DNA of 61,393 nt from Candidatus Gastranaerophilales bacterium (GTDB lineage Bacteria; Cyanobacteriota; Vampirovibrionia; Gastranaerophilales; Gastranaerophilaceae): assembly GCA_944326615.1 (NCBI GenBank), contig CALVEO010000006.1, forward strand, positions 1 through 61,393, read 5' to 3'. Positions within the stretch are counted from its first letter, which is position 1. Each line of letters begins with the position of its first letter. This document shows positions 17,798-26,030 of the stretch, in pieces. A program made the translations under genes and the position numbers. The notes beneath the pieces are model-generated. The model was not told the origin of the DNA. It worked only from the letters and a program-made list of their open reading frames with translations, and did not search any database.

Positions 17798-18104
17798 ATT
17801 TTTTTGCATAATCTTTATATTCTTTTATAAAGTCTATTATTTCCAGTGCTAATTCTTTTCTTATATCAATAGGGGCATTTTTTAAATATTCCATAGCATG
17901 AGAAACTTTAATATTTTTGTCATACCACCGGCGCATAATGTAGTTATATTGATCATCCAGAGACATTTCAATATTAAAGTCAATATCTTTTAATTTATCA
18001 ATAATAAAATCAGCACAACGAATTTGAATGTATTCTTCAGCTTTTTCAAGTTCAGCAACAGCCCTGCTGACCGTTGGATCAATATCATACCAGCGTTTTT
18101 TCAT
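17790..18104 (-). CDS. RWYD-repeat helical protein 1 (104 aa)
   Basis: Function unknown. The protein consists of two copies of a 45-55-residue helical unit that begins RWYDIDPTVSRAVAELEKA and RWYDKNIKVSHAMEYLKNA. The neighbouring gene encodes two more copies, so four units exist at this locus. The promoter is TTGACA-17-TATTAT and ends 6 nt before the ATG, predicting a leaderless mRNA. No membrane or signal segment is present. The small size, tandem paralogy and strong promoter suggest a regulatory or adaptor role, but that is a guess. Confidence 0.75.
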   Translation of the reverse strand: MKKRWYDIDPTVSRAVAELEKAEEYIQIRCADFIIDKLKDIDFNIEMSLDDQYNYIMRRWYDKNIKVSHAMEYLKNAPIDIRKELALEIIDFIKEYKDYAKKFK

Positions 18105-18110
18105 ACATTC

Positions 18111-18139
18111 ATAATACTGATTTTTTCAATTATTGTCAA
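18111..18139 (-). promoter_or_regulatory. Promoter of RWYD gene 1, leaderless
   Basis: On the minus strand TTGACA, a 17-nt spacer and TATTAT are followed after 6 nt by the ATG at 18104. This is a near-consensus promoter with no room for a ribosome-binding site. Confidence 0.65.
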
Positions 18140-18441
18140 GCTTTTACAACTGCTGAGTTTATATATGCAAGAACTGACAATGAAATATCTTTCTGCAGCT
18201 CTTTTTTAGTCTCTTTCAAATACGCAAAAGCAGTAGAAATCGTTTCATTCTTATCATACCATCTTGCATGTCTTTTAGCAAGATTAGTTTTAGCAAGATT
18301 TTTTATATAATCAAACTCTTTGTCTCTCTCTTTTACAAGTTTAATTATGTATTCTGCATACTCCACCTGCGCATCGGCTGGTGCACACTCAATCATACTA
18401 ATTGCCATACAAACATCCGGTTCCAAGTCATACCAGCGCAT
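18136..18441 (-). CDS. RWYD-repeat helical protein 2 (101 aa)
   Basis: This is a diverged tandem paralogue of the downstream gene. It has units starting RWYDLEPDVCMAISMIECA and RWYDKNETISTAFAYLKET, each followed by an amphipathic helix rich in Ile, Ala and Lys. A GGGAGGAAG Shine-Dalgarno precedes its ATG, unlike the leaderless neighbour, so the two are started differently. The stop lies 31 nt before the next start. No known domain is recognised. Confidence 0.75.
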   Translation of the reverse strand: MRWYDLEPDVCMAISMIECAPADAQVEYAEYIIKLVKERDKEFDYIKNLAKTNLAKRHARWYDKNETISTAFAYLKETKKELQKDISLSVLAYINSAVVKA

Positions 18442-18533
18442 TCAGCTTCCTCCCTTTCATATACAAATTTATTATGCCCGTATTTTTATAAAATCAAACA
18501 TCTTGTAAAATTTTGTTATCATGTTTAATTTTT

Positions 18534-18562
18534 TTGAATTAATTATATAAGTGTTGTATAAT
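18534..18562 (+). promoter_or_regulatory. Promoter of exported-protein gene, leaderless
   Basis: TTGAAT (18534-18539), a 17-nt spacer and TATAAT (18557-18562) are followed by the ATG at 18569. The predicted transcription start coincides with the start codon. Confidence 0.65.
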
Positions 18563-18568
18563 TCAGTT

Positions 18569-19723
18569 ATGAAACGATTTGTTGTTTTTTTTATATTACT
18601 TTCATTTTTAACCTGTAACACATCTGTTTTGGCAGAAGTGTTGGAAGGTCATGCTGAAAAGACTGATGTATACGAACAGCAAATGCAGCAGGAATTATTT
18701 ACTGGGAAAGTTGAACATCTTGAGAGAAAAGATGTCATAAATATGACAGTTTCTCAGGTTCTGGACAGCAATATAAATATGGAAGGCGATGAATTTTTTG
18801 CTGAAGTTACTGACGAAGTCAAAGGTGATACAGGTGTAATAATTCCAAAAGGAACTATTGCTCATGGTAGAATTTCACAAACCGGCGATGCAAAACGACT
18901 CGGCAGGCAGGCATGGATTTCGCTTGATTTTGATTATCTCGTAACACCTGACGGGCGTGAAATTCCTATTGAAGGTAAAATGTCTACAAAACTTCATCCT
19001 GTTGCAGAAGCCTCTAAAATTGTAGCGCAAGATGTTGGATACACTCTGGCAGGCGGCGCAGTCGGCGGATTTATGGCATTGAACTGGCTGGGGCTTGAAG
19101 CTGCAATTGCATCTCAAGGGTATACAGTTGCTGGCGGTGCTGCAATAGGCGGAGCAATAGGTCTCGGTATGGCATTGATAAGAAAGGGGCATGATGTTTT
19201 GATAGCTCCGGGAGATGAAATCAGGGTTAAAATAAATACATCTGTCCCACTGCCTGTTTACAAAGAATCAGCTTTGATGCAGCATGAAATGTTTTATCCG
19301 GGGTTAGATATCCATATAAGCGATATAAAGCATGAAACGGATCCTTTCGGAGAAGTTAACACTATTACTCTAACGGTTATGATTTCAAATATGTCGGATA
19401 AAACATTCTCAGGGCTTGATATGGCTTTGGTTAATGATTACAATTCTGTTTTCAGACCGTCAATTTTTGGCGATACAAAATTAATGTTTAAGCAGATACG
19501 CCCCGGAGATAAATTCGCCGGTCGTGTTTCTTTCGCGGTTGACAATGTCAACAGAAGTTTCTGGCTGACCTTCTATGACAGGCGCAAAGGTAATGCATTG
19601 ACAAAAATCTCCCTGGATAATGCTTATAGAAATGTTTCTGAAAAAACTAAAAAGAAAAATTTGAAATTACGTAAACGAAAAACAAATTTCAAAAAAGAAG
19701 AAGATCTGCTTAATATCGAGTAA
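18569..19723 (+). CDS. Unknown exported protein with Gly-rich hydrophobic middle (384 aa)
   Basis: A Sec signal peptide (MKRFVVFFILLSFLTCNTSVLA) indicates export. The middle (about 155-205) is rich in Gly and Ala with AGGAVGGFMALNW and AGGAAIGGAIGLGMAL, which could insert in a membrane. The N-terminal part includes IIPKGTIAHGRISQTGDAKRLG, resembling beta-rich TrbI/conjugal-type or S8-like exported proteins, and the C-terminal part looks like a beta-sandwich before a basic tail. I cannot name a family. I use the ATG at 18569, where the signal peptide begins, rather than an upstream TTG inside the -10 box. Confidence 0.75.
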   Translation: MKRFVVFFILLSFLTCNTSVLAEVLEGHAEKTDVYEQQMQQELFTGKVEHLERKDVINMTVSQVLDSNINMEGDEFFAEVTDEVKGDTGVIIPKGTIAHGRISQTGDAKRLGRQAWISLDFDYLVTPDGREIPIEGKMSTKLHPVAEASKIVAQDVGYTLAGGAVGGFMALNWLGLEAAIASQGYTVAGGAAIGGAIGLGMALIRKGHDVLIAPGDEIRVKINTSVPLPVYKESALMQHEMFYPGLDIHISDIKHETDPFGEVNTITLTVMISNMSDKTFSGLDMALVNDYNSVFRPSIFGDTKLMFKQIRPGDKFAGRVSFAVDNVNRSFWLTFYDRRKGNALTKISLDNAYRNVSEKTKKKNLKLRKRKTNFKKEEDLLNIE

Positions 19724-19748
19724 TTGTAACATTTTATTGATAATTAAC

Positions 19749-19776
19749 TTGAAATAAAATTATTTTATGTTACAAT
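19749..19776 (+). promoter_or_regulatory. Promoter of BlaI-like regulator
   Basis: TTGAAA, a 16-nt spacer and TACAAT with an upstream TGn (extended -10) precede the regulator gene by 38 nt. The downstream TTAGTAATTAGTAAAG is direct-repeat rich and could hold an operator; that is inference. Confidence 0.45.
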
Positions 19777-19814
19777 ATTAGTAATTAGTAAAGTAAAAGA
19801 AAGTAGAGGAATAT

Positions 19815-20156
19815 ATGGTGTGCGGTAAATTGGAAATAGATATTTTAAACTCATTCTGGAAGCTTGCTTCAAAGGATGAGGACAGTGATATTTCTATTCA
19901 GGATATAGTGGATGATTTGTCGGCAAACGGAATAAACAGAGCGTATACTACTATAAAGACCGTCATGGATAGACTTACCGTAAAATCAATTCTTGTACGC
20001 TATAAGGTTGGTAAAAAGTTTTACTATAAAGCAGCTATGAATAAAAACGAAATGGCGCTTGATGCTGTAAAAACAGTCGCAAATCAGTTTTTTGACGGCA
20101 GTTTTTCAAATATGATAAGATTTGTAGAAGAAAATATTAAAGACGTTTTAGTGTAA
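19815..20156 (+). CDS. BlaI/MecI-family transcriptional repressor
   Basis: The 113-aa protein has the winged-helix layout of BlaI/MecI/CopY repressors: KLEIDILNSFWKL, then the recognition helix region NRAYTTIKTVMDRLTVKSILVRYKVGKKFYYKA, and a C-terminal dimerisation helix. These proteins bind DNA as dimers and are released by a protease sensor or metal. No BlaR-type sensor or beta-lactamase gene is nearby. An AGAGGAATAT sequence precedes the ATG. It is followed after 3 nt by a small unknown gene, so the two form an operon. Confidence 0.85.
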   Translation: MVCGKLEIDILNSFWKLASKDEDSDISIQDIVDDLSANGINRAYTTIKTVMDRLTVKSILVRYKVGKKFYYKAAMNKNEMALDAVKTVANQFFDGSFSNMIRFVEENIKDVLV

Positions 20157-20159
20157 AAA

Positions 20160-20525
20160 ATGGATTTGGCAAAAGATCGGAAATTTGTCGCAAATCTGAT
20201 ACGTCAGGTATTGATTTCTCGTATGTGTGTAAGGGAAGCGATATTGAAATTTCCGCGTGATACGGAGGATAAAAGTATTCACGCGGCTTATCATGCTCTG
20301 ATACACTATGAAGCGGATGAAGATTTGCGTGCACGCGATAAACTTTACAGAGAGGAACAGGACGATTATATGGAATTTATTTCAAATGTGCTTGACCGCG
20401 GAGAAAATTTACCCGAAAATATTATTGAGAACTATGAAAAATATTATGCTTGTGCTAATATTCCTCATGAAAAAAATGCAAAAGGTTTCTTGAAAAGTTT
20501 TTTGAGATTTTTAAACATAAAATAG
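20160..20525 (+). CDS. Unknown protein, 121 aa, cotranscribed with BlaI-like repressor
   Basis: I do not recognise this protein. It is predicted to be mainly helical and charged, with no membrane or signal segment. A His-bearing helix (DKSIHAAYHALIHYEADEDLRARDK) lies at about 38-62, followed by an acidic helix. It starts 3 nt after the repressor stop codon, so its dose is probably set with the repressor. It might be a partner or target, but nothing in the sequence proves it. Confidence 0.75.
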   Translation: MDLAKDRKFVANLIRQVLISRMCVREAILKFPRDTEDKSIHAAYHALIHYEADEDLRARDKLYREEQDDYMEFISNVLDRGENLPENIIENYEKYYACANIPHEKNAKGFLKSFLRFLNIK

Positions 20526-20553
20526 AAGATTTATTAAAAAATAAGGAGAAAAG

Positions 20554-21597
20554 ATGAAAAAGTTACTTGTATTATTCTGTATTTTACTGATTGCAGGCGG
20601 ATGCACTATGGCAAAAGCAGACAAAAATTTAGAAGTTCTGCCCCTGTTGTCTTCTAAATCTGAACAGGCAAACAGAGTCTGGGTTGGTACATTCCAGCTT
20701 GTATGGAATGATTTGATGGACGGAATTGTGAAAGGTCCTGTAAAATTTAAAGATTATAAATCACCGCTTGCAAAGCAGCTAAACAAACAAAAATTTAAAG
20801 CGGATCAATTGTCTGAAGATTCTTATTACAAAACATACGGAGAAACTTCACCTGAGTTAAAGGCACAGATTGAAACGGCTATTAAAGAAAAATTTAATGA
20901 GACAAGCGATATTTTGGATTCTTTTGACTGGACACCTGCCCCTGGGAAATATTTTATTTATGCAATGCTGAAAAAAGATTTTAAGTTTTTAACTACATTT
21001 GATAAATTGAAACCTGCAAGATTTGCTCATTCTTTCAAGAAAGTCGACTACTTTGGAATTGATGAAAACAGTGACAAAGTCTTGGATAATATGATAAATG
21101 TTTTGTTCTATAATTCTAAAGATGATTTTGCTGTTGCAATAAGAACTGACGGAAATGATGTTGTTTATCTTTATAGAACTGACGATGACAAAACTTTCGA
21201 TAAATTATACTCTGATATGTTTATGAAAAAGGTATATTATGACGGTCCATCAAAGTTTAATGAAGAAGATGAATTAAAGGTTCCAAATATTAGTTTATAC
21301 AGAGAAAAATCTTTTGATGAGCTTTGCAATCATAAAATTAAAGGTACTGATTTGATTATTTCGCAAGCTCTTGAAACAATTGATTTCAAAATGGACAATG
21401 AAGGTGTGAAATTGAAATCAGAGGCTGGTATGGCTGTTGCCTTATCAGCTATAGTTCCTCCTCAAAAGCTAGAACCGCGTAAATTTTATTTTGATGACAC
21501 ATTTGTTTTATTCCTACAGGAAGCAGATAAAATGAAACCTTATTTTGCTTTAAGAGTTAATGATATCTCTTTGATTAATAAAACAGGTAGAAAATAA
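20554..21597 (+). CDS. Unknown exported protein, possible lipoprotein (347 aa)
   Basis: The N-terminus MKKLLVLFCILLIAGGCTMAKA is a signal peptide with a Cys at 17 in an AGGC context, which is a weak lipobox; lipid attachment is possible but not assured. The mature part is hydrophilic, with mixed alpha/beta content and no recognised domain. A TAAGGAG Shine-Dalgarno supports the start. A terminator-like hairpin follows. It may share the transcript of the two upstream genes (28-nt gap). Confidence 0.75.
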   Translation: MKKLLVLFCILLIAGGCTMAKADKNLEVLPLLSSKSEQANRVWVGTFQLVWNDLMDGIVKGPVKFKDYKSPLAKQLNKQKFKADQLSEDSYYKTYGETSPELKAQIETAIKEKFNETSDILDSFDWTPAPGKYFIYAMLKKDFKFLTTFDKLKPARFAHSFKKVDYFGIDENSDKVLDNMINVLFYNSKDDFAVAIRTDGNDVVYLYRTDDDKTFDKLYSDMFMKKVYYDGPSKFNEEDELKVPNISLYREKSFDELCNHKIKGTDLIISQALETIDFKMDNEGVKLKSEAGMAVALSAIVPPQKLEPRKFYFDDTFVLFLQEADKMKPYFALRVNDISLINKTGRK

Positions 21598-21623
21598 AAA
21601 ATATTTTTGTTAAATATATAATT

Positions 21624-21698
21624 AAAAACCGGACTATCTTTTAGTATCAGAAATGATTTAATTTTTCATTCTGAACCACAAAATAATCCGGTTTTTTG
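21624..21698 (+). terminator. Long-stem terminator-like structure
   Basis: AAAACCGGA pairs with TCCGGTTTTTT across about 55 nt, and an inner hairpin CAGAAATGA/TCATTCTG fills the loop. The 3' arm ends in a T-run. It lies between the exported-protein gene and the small ACT-like gene. Confidence 0.5.
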
Positions 21699-21806
21699 AT
21701 GTACAGAACTCAAGATCAACAAATTAAAATTATAGCAAAAAGAATATTCCTAACGGTGATGTATTGTTTTTATATATTTTTTAACCTTATGATGAAAGGA
21801 GATTAT

Positions 21807-22046
21807 ATGACTACTACTATTATTGGGATTTGTTTGGAAAACAGAATTGAAACATCTGTGGATTTTCAAAGACTTATTACTAAATTCGGCTGTGAAATCA
21901 GGACAAGAATCGGACTTCACCCGTCTATCAGCGAGGTTTGTCTTAATCGCGGTATCGTACTTCTGGAAGTTAACGGCGATGCAAAACTTTTAAAAGAAGA
22001 ACTTTCAAAAGAGTGGAAATTTCAGACAATGGAATTTGAATTATAA
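21807..22046 (+). CDS. Small ACT/NikR-like regulator, TM1266-like
   Basis: The 79-aa protein has the pattern of TM1266-like putative regulators linked to iron-only hydrogenase systems: IIGICLENR, then FGCEIRTRIGLHP and RGIVLLEVNGDAKLLKEELS. These adopt a ferredoxin-like ACT/NikR-C fold. I place the start at ATG 21807, which has AAAGGAG 6 nt upstream; a longer upstream reading frame has no family support. The assignment is tentative. A hydrogenase maturase (HydG) is encoded at 48.3 kb in this window, which agrees with the idea but is not adjacent. Confidence 0.6.
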   Translation: MTTTIIGICLENRIETSVDFQRLITKFGCEIRTRIGLHPSISEVCLNRGIVLLEVNGDAKLLKEELSKEWKFQTMEFEL

Positions 22047-22122
22047 CTTTTGTAAATATTTTATTTTTTTTATAGCAAAAAATAGTTTTCAGGGTGTTTA
22101 ATGCTGAAGGGAATTAGACCAG

Positions 22123-23667
22123 ATGATAACGCCCGTAACAGCTTCAAAAACAAATTTATTCTATCAGGCGCTTCAAAAAAAAACGCCAGACGATAAAACA
22201 GAAGCTTATAAACCTGTTAGAACGAGCATCTTTTATATTAATGATTTCCATGGCAAGTCTATAAATATGGAGAGAACAGTTACGGCTTCAAATGCTTTTG
22301 ATCATTTTGTTCCATCTGTGCCTACTGATAAATTAAAACTTTCATCAGGTGATATTCAGCTTGGAGAACCTGTTCCATCAAACCGCGTTATGGTTGAGGC
22401 ACAGAATATTATGGGAATTATGGCTTCTGCAATGGGAAATCATGAGTATGATACACCCGAACATATTGCAGAACTTATTCCGCACATGGGTTATAAAATG
22501 CTTGCCTGTAATATAAATATTAAACCGGATAATCCTTTATACAAAAAAGTTGAAAAATCTTATATTCAGGAAGTTAACGGCAACAGATACGGAATAATCG
22601 GTGTTTCTCCTGTCGATTTATTTTCAAGATTAAAATACGGCAAAATTTTTGAAGAGCTAAATATTGACGGCATAGAAAATACTATAAAAGATGTTCAGGA
22701 AGAAGTTGATAAGTTAAAAGAACAGGGTGTTGATAGAATTATTCTCTTGTCTCATGTCGGTTTTGGATATGACCAAAAAATTGCTAAAGAAACTGACGGC
22801 ATTGATATAATTCTCGGCGGACATTCGCATAATCTTGTGAAAGATGTTAAACCTGAAGTTAATCTGTTTAATTCAAAATCAGGCGAACCTGTTGTTATTA
22901 CGCAAGCTGGCAGAGACGGAAACTATTTCGGCGTTTTGAATGTTGAATGGAATAACAGAGGAGTTATGACAAAAGTCCAAAATAATATAACAAGTACACG
23001 TGGATTTAAGCGAAATCCTGTAGTTAGGCATGTTTTTGAGACTATTCTTGGTAAACCGAAAATTGTGGGCACAATAAATTCTGTTTCAACGGTTCCGCAA
23101 AATGTAGCAATAGAGCCAAGTGGTCATGGAAGTTTCCTTTGTGATTGTATGAGAGAGGAATTGGGTACCGATATAGCTCTTTTTGGCTCTGCAACAATGA
23201 GAGGTTTTTTTGAATCGGGTAAGCTTGATACAAGGTGGTTGGAGGATATTTCACCTTTTAAAAACAAAATGGCAGTTGCAAATTATACAGAAAAAGATAT
23301 TGTTGATGCCTTGCGTGTGGCTTGTAAATCTCTTGTTAATACAAATAATAAACCGGGGCTTATATACGTTTCCGGGTTAAAATATTCTGTCAGCAAAAAC
23401 GGAGATCTGAAAAGTGTATTTTTTATTGATAAAAGCGGGAAAGAAACTCCTATTGATATAAATAATCCGCGAACTGATAAATTTTATAAAACAGCATTAA
23501 CAGATTACTATGCTGAAGGTCATGACGGTTTTACAATGCTCAAAAAAGCAGATAATGACGTTAAGATTTATGATTTTGATGTATGCAGATGCATAGAAGA
23601 TTATATGCACAAACATCCTCAGCCGGTCGATATTAAAGATGACGGTAGAATTCAAATAGTTGATTAA
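22123..23667 (+). CDS. 5'-nucleotidase/metallophosphatase family protein
   Basis: The 514-aa protein belongs to the bimetal 5'-nucleotidase/2',3'-cyclic phosphodiesterase family. The metal-binding motifs are NDFHG near residue 40, SGDIQLG near 80, GNHEYD near 106 and GGHSHN near 235. The C-terminal half (about 320-510) has the substrate-binding domain with a DISPFKN segment and HDGFTML. No signal peptide is visible, unlike the usual periplasmic members, so it may be cytosolic or exported by another path. The ATG follows a weak GGGAA site. Confidence 0.88.
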   Translation: MITPVTASKTNLFYQALQKKTPDDKTEAYKPVRTSIFYINDFHGKSINMERTVTASNAFDHFVPSVPTDKLKLSSGDIQLGEPVPSNRVMVEAQNIMGIMASAMGNHEYDTPEHIAELIPHMGYKMLACNINIKPDNPLYKKVEKSYIQEVNGNRYGIIGVSPVDLFSRLKYGKIFEELNIDGIENTIKDVQEEVDKLKEQGVDRIILLSHVGFGYDQKIAKETDGIDIILGGHSHNLVKDVKPEVNLFNSKSGEPVVITQAGRDGNYFGVLNVEWNNRGVMTKVQNNITSTRGFKRNPVVRHVFETILGKPKIVGTINSVSTVPQNVAIEPSGHGSFLCDCMREELGTDIALFGSATMRGFFESGKLDTRWLEDISPFKNKMAVANYTEKDIVDALRVACKSLVNTNNKPGLIYVSGLKYSVSKNGDLKSVFFIDKSGKETPIDINNPRTDKFYKTALTDYYAEGHDGFTMLKKADNDVKIYDFDVCRCIEDYMHKHPQPVDIKDDGRIQIVD

Positions 23668-24440
23668 CAGCTTATTATTTTTTCTTTATATATCTGAACA
23701 AGGCAGTAATACCATACAATTTGTACTAAGAATGTAAAATATCCTCCGAGAATACCTCCGGCAAACATCGCAATAGAAATGTCTTTAATACCGGCTAATG
23801 CTAGGATTACCCCTGCAAAAAAGCTGGGCATCATTGCAACACCATACACCGGTATAAATAAAAGCCCGAGTAATACAAATTCTGAAAAAGTTTTTTTCAA
23901 ATATTGGAAAGGAAGAGTTATGTTATAAAGTCCCTTTTTGTCATAGTTTTTGGAATATTCAATATATACAAACTGTACAAATGCACCAAACATTAAGACA
24001 AAAAGCAAAAGAGCAATACCAAATATTTTCATAAATGTATTAGTCGCAATTATAAAGCATGATAAAATAACAGACGCAAAGATGTAAAAAGTCCAGCAAA
24101 TCATTAAAGGTAAAGCGTCCCAGAATACTTTAAACGGTTTAATGTCAATTTCAGGCATAATACCCTGCGGATTATCTTTGTCAAATGCGTTATGTGAAAA
24201 TATAAGATTATATCCGGCCATGTAAATTCCGAAAATAATAAGAACAGCTAGTGCTATTAAAAATAAATTCATGTCAGGCATTTGTTTTGTTGTTTTTAAT
24301 GCTTCTGATGCTCTGTCCAGATATACTGATGAAATTGATACAAAAGCGGTAATTATAATAAGAAGAATATGTTTTACAGCAATTTTTTCTCCCTTAAATA
24401 TTTTTGAAAATCCATTGACCATTAAATCTATAACGTTCAT
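23664..24440 (-). CDS. Multi-pass membrane protein, paralogue 3 of a set of three
   Basis: The 258-aa protein has about six hydrophobic helices and resembles the first gene of this operon. Shared segments are DIKPFKVFWDALPL against DIQPKVFWGVIKL, and FVYIEYSKNYDKKGLYNITLPFQYLKKTF against a similar stretch with FNSKGLMNIALLFKFIKPAF. The layout recalls DUF4013-like membrane proteins, whose function is unknown. Its start overlaps the previous stop by 4 nt (ATGA), implying coupled translation. Its 3' end overlaps the convergent phosphatase gene by 4 nt. Confidence 0.75.
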   Translation of the reverse strand: MNVIDLMVNGFSKIFKGEKIAVKHILLIIITAFVSISSVYLDRASEALKTTKQMPDMNLFLIALAVLIIFGIYMAGYNLIFSHNAFDKDNPQGIMPEIDIKPFKVFWDALPLMICWTFYIFASVILSCFIIATNTFMKIFGIALLLFVLMFGAFVQFVYIEYSKNYDKKGLYNITLPFQYLKKTFSEFVLLGLLFIPVYGVAMMPSFFAGVILALAGIKDISIAMFAGGILGGYFTFLVQIVWYYCLVQIYKEKIISC

Positions 24441-25186
24441 TGTTCCTCTCTCTCATATGTTTTTAATAATTCATAATCCCAGACAAGCGTGCCGATTGTC
24501 AGTGTGTAGACAAGTAGTATCGCAGTAATATAATTAGATAATTTTGCTATTTGTGTCTGATGTGCAGATAGTGCAAGACTTATAGAGTTTACATCGCCTT
24601 TATATAACAGGGCAACAGAAACACCTATAACAAAAAATATAAGAAAAACCGAAATAAGTGTAACTGCATAGCTTGCAATAACAACCCAAATTCGTTTTAT
24701 AAGAAGCATAAAATAATCTTTAACCTTAAATTTTGAAAACATTTTGAATGCATCAGAATTTTGAAAGTTATAAGAATATCCTGCCTGAATCATTGTTATA
24801 GGAATTGCTAATAATGTTTGTATACAAAAAGCCTGATATTGATATTTTGTAAACAGGCTCACAAGACAAAATGGAACCCCGATTAAAAATATTATGAACG
24901 GGATTTTTTTTAATGCTGTTTTTAAAACATTTACATCCGAATCAGGAATTCTTCTGGCATGAAGAAATTCTGTTTCAAAACCTATGATAAAAAATCCGAA
25001 TAAAATAATTAGTCCTGCAAATATAATTTTTGTGTAAATTGAAGCGTCATTATATAGCTGTTCGGCAAGCGCAATATAACCGTTAATTAATCCTGCAATT
25101 CCGCATATTGAAAACAGACAAATCTGTCTTTGTAATGCATTTTGCCCTGTATATAAATATTTTAATGCCTCGCGCATATTAGCCAT
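24437..25186 (-). CDS. Multi-pass membrane protein, paralogue 2 of a set of three
   Basis: This protein of about 249 aa has about six hydrophobic helices and the same general layout as its neighbours but weaker sequence likeness (NVLKTALKKIPFIIFL; FKMFSKFKVKDYFMLLIKRI). I favour the ATG at 25186 (MANMREALKYLY), with AAAGGA about 11 nt upstream; another ATG at 25198 would sit on that site. The gene overlaps both neighbours, so the three are one operon and perhaps one complex. No function can be assigned. Confidence 0.72.
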   Translation of the reverse strand: MANMREALKYLYTGQNALQRQICLFSICGIAGLINGYIALAEQLYNDASIYTKIIFAGLIILFGFFIIGFETEFLHARRIPDSDVNVLKTALKKIPFIIFLIGVPFCLVSLFTKYQYQAFCIQTLLAIPITMIQAGYSYNFQNSDAFKMFSKFKVKDYFMLLIKRIWVVIASYAVTLISVFLIFFVIGVSVALLYKGDVNSISLALSAHQTQIAKLSNYITAILLVYTLTIGTLVWDYELLKTYEREEQ

Positions 25187-25952
25187 TATCGTTATCATCC
25201 TTTCTTAGTGCAGGTTTAATATCTCTTTTGTACGAATTAATAAGCGAATATGGAAATGCAAAATACCATGTAATAATTACAAAATATCCGGCAATCGAAT
25301 ACATTATAACATCCAAAAAGTAAAAGTTTTCACTAATATATCCGATTTTATCAATTCCGGTCAGCCCTGCAACAGTGTATAAAAGAATATAAATTACTGC
25401 AGCCGCCAGTGTAATGAGAATAAATAAAATAAGTTTAATGTATAGCGGTTTAAATGCCGGTTTTATAAATTTGAATAATAATGCGATATTCATTAAACCT
25501 TTTGAATTAAAATTCTCTGCGTATGCTAAGAATATGTAATACACAAACACCGCAAAAAATAAAATTGCAGCAACTAATATTATTGCAGCAGGTATAAAGT
25601 GGGTTGTCATATATATTACGACAGAAAAAAGCAGGCAAATTACAGCATAAATTCCCCATATTACATTTAATTTTATAACGCCCCAGAATACTTTAGGCTG
25701 AATATCCGTAAAAAAAGGAAGAATTCCGTTATTAATATTATTAATGGCATTGTGTAAAAATTGTAGGCTATATGCTCCTATAAGTATATTACATATAATA
25801 TCAACAGGGTTCTGCCTAAAAGTATAGGGTCTGCCAAGTTTTATATCAATTAATTCGGATATAATAGTCCATAAAAATGAAAGAATAATAAGCCATATAT
25901 GTGCTTTTTTATTTTCGAATACTTTTTTATAACTATCTATTAATCCGCTCAT
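25179..25952 (-). CDS. Multi-pass membrane protein, paralogue 1 of a set of three
   Basis: The 257-aa protein is the first gene of the operon, with an AAGGAGAGAG Shine-Dalgarno. It has six hydrophobic segments and the shared central motif (PKVFWGVIKL and FNSKGLMNIALLFKF). Ends are basic or charged. It is probably an inner-membrane protein of DUF4013-like type. Partners are likely the other two, given the overlaps. Substrate or role is unknown. Confidence 0.75.
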   Translation of the reverse strand: MSGLIDSYKKVFENKKAHIWLIILSFLWTIISELIDIKLGRPYTFRQNPVDIICNILIGAYSLQFLHNAINNINNGILPFFTDIQPKVFWGVIKLNVIWGIYAVICLLFSVVIYMTTHFIPAAIILVAAILFFAVFVYYIFLAYAENFNSKGLMNIALLFKFIKPAFKPLYIKLILFILITLAAAVIYILLYTVAGLTGIDKIGYISENFYFLDVIMYSIAGYFVIITWYFAFPYSLINSYKRDIKPALRKDDNDNG

Positions 25953-25996
25953 GCTCTCTCCTTGTGATGCTTTTATTATATCAGTTTCTCAATTGT

Positions 25997-26024
25997 TTGC
26001 AACAATATTTTTTTATATTACAAT
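25997..26024 (+). promoter_or_regulatory. Promoter of prfB, leaderless
   Basis: TTGCAA (25997-26002), a 16-nt spacer and TACAAT (26019-26024) end 6 nt before the prfB ATG at 26031. The mRNA should start at or next to the start codon. Confidence 0.55.
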
Positions 26025-26030
26025 AAAATT

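Noticed and set aside
19815-20156. BlaI-like gene as part of a beta-lactam resistance locus
   Set aside because: No sensor protease or beta-lactamase gene is nearby.
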